Origin: an uncultured Phascolarctobacterium sp. | Lineage (GTDB): Bacteria; Bacillota; Negativicutes; Acidaminococcales; Acidaminococcaceae | Assembly: GCA_949287345.1 (NCBI GenBank) | Contig: CASEGD010000059.1 | Location: forward strand, 1 to 6,744 | Direction of reading: 5' to 3' | DNA length: 6,744 nt | In this document: piece by piece, positions 5,370 to 6,744 of the stretch | Position numbering within the stretch: the stretch's first letter is position 1 | Layout: each line of letters opens with the position of its first letter | Notes under the pieces: model-generated | Told to the model about the DNA's origin: nothing | The model's database searches: none | The model's input: the letters and a program-made list of their open reading frames with translations, nothing else | Position numbers and translations under genes: made by a program

Positions 5370-5513
5370 AAAGAGGGATAACCCGATAGTCGCGTGTCGG
5401 TTCTCTCCTCTAATCTCAAAGAACTTGAAAGAAAGACCGGCTTCGACCTAGCTGGTCTTATTTCATCTATATATCAAAAAATAAACCCCTGAAAAATTTT
5501 TTCAGGGGTTTTG
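5370..5513 (+). ncRNA. Putative stand-alone structured small RNA, family not recognised
   Basis: A transcript of about 140 bases is predicted from a near-perfect promoter to a strong terminator, with no convincing coding frame. Its 5' domain can fold as AGAGG (5372-5376) with CCTCT (5407-5411), then an internal loop, then CCGATA (5383-5388) with TGTCGG (5395-5400) around a 6-base loop. A second hairpin pairs AAGACCGGCT (5433-5442) with AGCTGGTCTT (5450-5459) around a 7-base loop. A purine-rich single strand (about 5417-5432) lies between them. The 5' domain contains CTCTCCTC (5403-5410), complementary to Shine-Dalgarno sequences. It does not resemble 6S, SRP RNA, tmRNA or any riboswitch I can recall. 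A riboswitch is unlikely because no gene follows. A 32-residue GTG-started frame (5394-5492) is the main alternative. Confidence 0.6.
5483..5513. terminator. Bidirectional terminator shared by the small RNA and the MFS gene
   Basis: AAACCCCTGAAAA (5483-5495) pairs with TTTTCAGGGGTTT (5499-5511) around a 3-base loop. Rightward RNA ends in a short T-run (5509-5512). Leftward RNA has the longer tract TTTATTTTTTG after the stem, so it ends the MFS transcript whose stop codon is 9 bases away. Confidence 0.9.
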
Positions 5514-5519
5514 TATATT

Positions 5520-6743
5520 TCAATGCTTCTGTATTTCCACATCTACCGACGTTTTCCATTTCAGTACAAGTGCGACGATGAGGCTTAGCACAAACGCTGC
5601 GGAAAACACGTACAGCGTCGCTGTGTAGCCGCTGGTGGTTTCGCGCATCCACGAAAGTAACAGCGGGCCTGCGATGCCTGCTATGCCCCACGCGGTTAAA
5701 ATTTTGCCGTGAATGGCGCTCAGTTCCTTCGTGCCGAACAGGTCGCTTAAATAAGCCGGCATGCACGAAAAGCCGCCGCCGTAGCAGGAGATGATGATGA
5801 ACACCAAAAGCTGGAACAAAAGCGCGTCCGCCGTCTGCGCCAGCAGGTAAAACGCGGCAATTTCTATCATAAAAAACAAAACGTAAACGGCGCGCCTGCC
5901 GATGTAATCCGACACCGTTGACCACGCAATGCGCCCGCCGCCGTTAATCAGCCCGATGATGCCAACCATGGAAGCCGCTGCTTCCGGCGTCATGCCGACA
6001 ACTTCCTGCGCCATGGGCGAGGCAACGGCGAGCAGCCCGATGCCGCAGGTGATGTTGGTAAAAAATATCCACCACAGTGCGTAAAACTGCCAGGTTTTAA
6101 GCGCCTGCGCCGCTGTGTAGCTTTTGGGCGTAAGCAGCGTTGTGTAATTGCCGCTTTGCGCGGATTGCTGCTGCGGCTGTGCTTTGGGCGGTTCCAGATA
6201 CGATGCCGACAGCGCCATGATGACCATGTACGCCACGCCCAAAATGATAAAGTTCTGCGCTAAACCGTAGTTGGCAACCAGATACTGCATTAAAGGACCG
6301 GCGATTAAGCTTGCAAAGCCGAAGCCCATGATGGCAAGCCCGGTGGCGAAGCCGCGGTTGTTGGGGAACCATTTAACCAGCGTCGATACCGGCGTGATGT
6401 AGCCGACGCCCAAACCAATGCCGCCGATAAAACCGTAGAACAGGTACAGCAACGCAAGGCTCTGCAAATGTACTGCCAGCGCTGTGCCCAGCATGCCTGT
6501 GCCGAAGAACAGCGCGCTGGTAAAGCCGCTTTTGCGCGGGCCGTGTTTTTCAACGTAGCCGCCCAAAAAGCCTGCGGATAAACCCAAAAATAAAATGGCG
6601 ATGGAAAAAGTCCACGTTGTTTGCTGCAAGGTAAAGCCAAGCTGCTGCATAATGGGGCGCGTCAGTACGCTCCACGCATAAACGCTGCCGATGGAAATGT
6701 GGATGCCGACTGCCGCCAGCGCGATAAGCCATCTGTTTTTCAT
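5520..6743 (-). CDS. OFA-family (oxalate/formate antiporter-like) MFS transporter
   Basis: A 407-residue major facilitator protein with about 12 hydrophobic segments and the usual length. The opening WLIALAAVGIHISIGSVYAWSV (5-26) is typical of the OFA group. The MFS loop 2-3 signature is GGYVEKHGPRKSG (61-73), and its counterpart in the second half is GGRIAWSTVSDYIGRR (269-284). The block GYITPVSTLVKWFPNNRGFA (114-133) is characteristic of OFA proteins. A polar central loop rich in Gln (about 183-205) separates the halves. OFA members carry small carboxylates such as oxalate/formate, pyruvate or lactate; the substrate here cannot be read from sequence. The gene is complete, with its ATG one base inside the window edge, so its promoter and ribosome site are not visible. 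It converges on the small-RNA locus and they share a terminator. Confidence 0.87.
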   Translation of the reverse strand: MKNRWLIALAAVGIHISIGSVYAWSVLTRPIMQQLGFTLQQTTWTFSIAILFLGLSAGFLGGYVEKHGPRKSGFTSALFFGTGMLGTALAVHLQSLALLYLFYGFIGGIGLGVGYITPVSTLVKWFPNNRGFATGLAIMGFGFASLIAGPLMQYLVANYGLAQNFIILGVAYMVIMALSASYLEPPKAQPQQQSAQSGNYTTLLTPKSYTAAQALKTWQFYALWWIFFTNITCGIGLLAVASPMAQEVVGMTPEAAASMVGIIGLINGGGRIAWSTVSDYIGRRAVYVLFFMIEIAAFYLLAQTADALLFQLLVFIIISCYGGGFSCMPAYLSDLFGTKELSAIHGKILTAWGIAGIAGPLLLSWMRETTSGYTATLYVFSAAFVLSLIVALVLKWKTSVDVEIQKH

Positions 6744-6744
6744 A

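Noticed and set aside
5370..5480. Riboswitch or leader of a downstream gene
   Set aside because: No rightward gene follows, and the next gene is convergent; no known aptamer core is seen.

Overview
The window looks like chromosomal DNA from an anaerobic Firmicutes lineage. An HtrA protease with a lipobox, the walJ-htrA-rlmH gene order, an OFA-family transporter and G+C-rich genes set in A+T-rich spacers would all suit the Negativicutes (Phascolarctobacterium/Acidaminococcus-like). That assignment is inference from gene content and was not tested by any search. There are no IS elements, phage genes, CRISPR arrays, rRNA or recognisable tRNA genes.

Layout. Positions 1-464 hold no gene. They contain a roughly 130-bp imperfect palindrome (39-168), a second small hairpin (180-205), a bidirectional terminator-like hairpin (about 275-319) and a perfect-consensus promoter set in a 10-bp dyad. 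That promoter drives perR (465-890), a peroxide-sensor repressor with all its expected metal ligands, followed by its own terminator. An extended -10 promoter (1001-1009) then starts a tightly packed rightward operon, deoC-walJ-htrA-rlmH (1045-4058). Its junctions are a 4-base ATGA overlap, an 11-base gap and a 1-base gap, and it ends at a strong bidirectional terminator (4062-4092).

On the minus strand, two half-size chromate transporter (CHR) genes overlap by ATGA (5244 to 4115) and are driven by a good promoter at 5282-5310. Back to back with it, a second strong promoter (5336-5363) points right into a region of about 140 bases with no convincing protein gene. That region has two well-formed hairpins and ends at a strong terminator (5483-5513). 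It is most simply a stand-alone small RNA that I do not recognise, and it is the best candidate here for something undescribed. A leftward OFA-family major facilitator gene (6743 to 5520) shares that terminator; its promoter lies outside the window.

How the genes relate. PerR, the HtrA envelope protease and possibly the CHR pair concern stress and envelope upkeep. WalJ and RlmH are conserved housekeeping genes (WalJ linked to cell-wall and DNA-end processes, RlmH to 23S rRNA modification). DeoC joins them as a translationally coupled first gene, so deoxyribose catabolism is tied to this conserved block. No walR/walK two-component genes stand next to walJ in this window.
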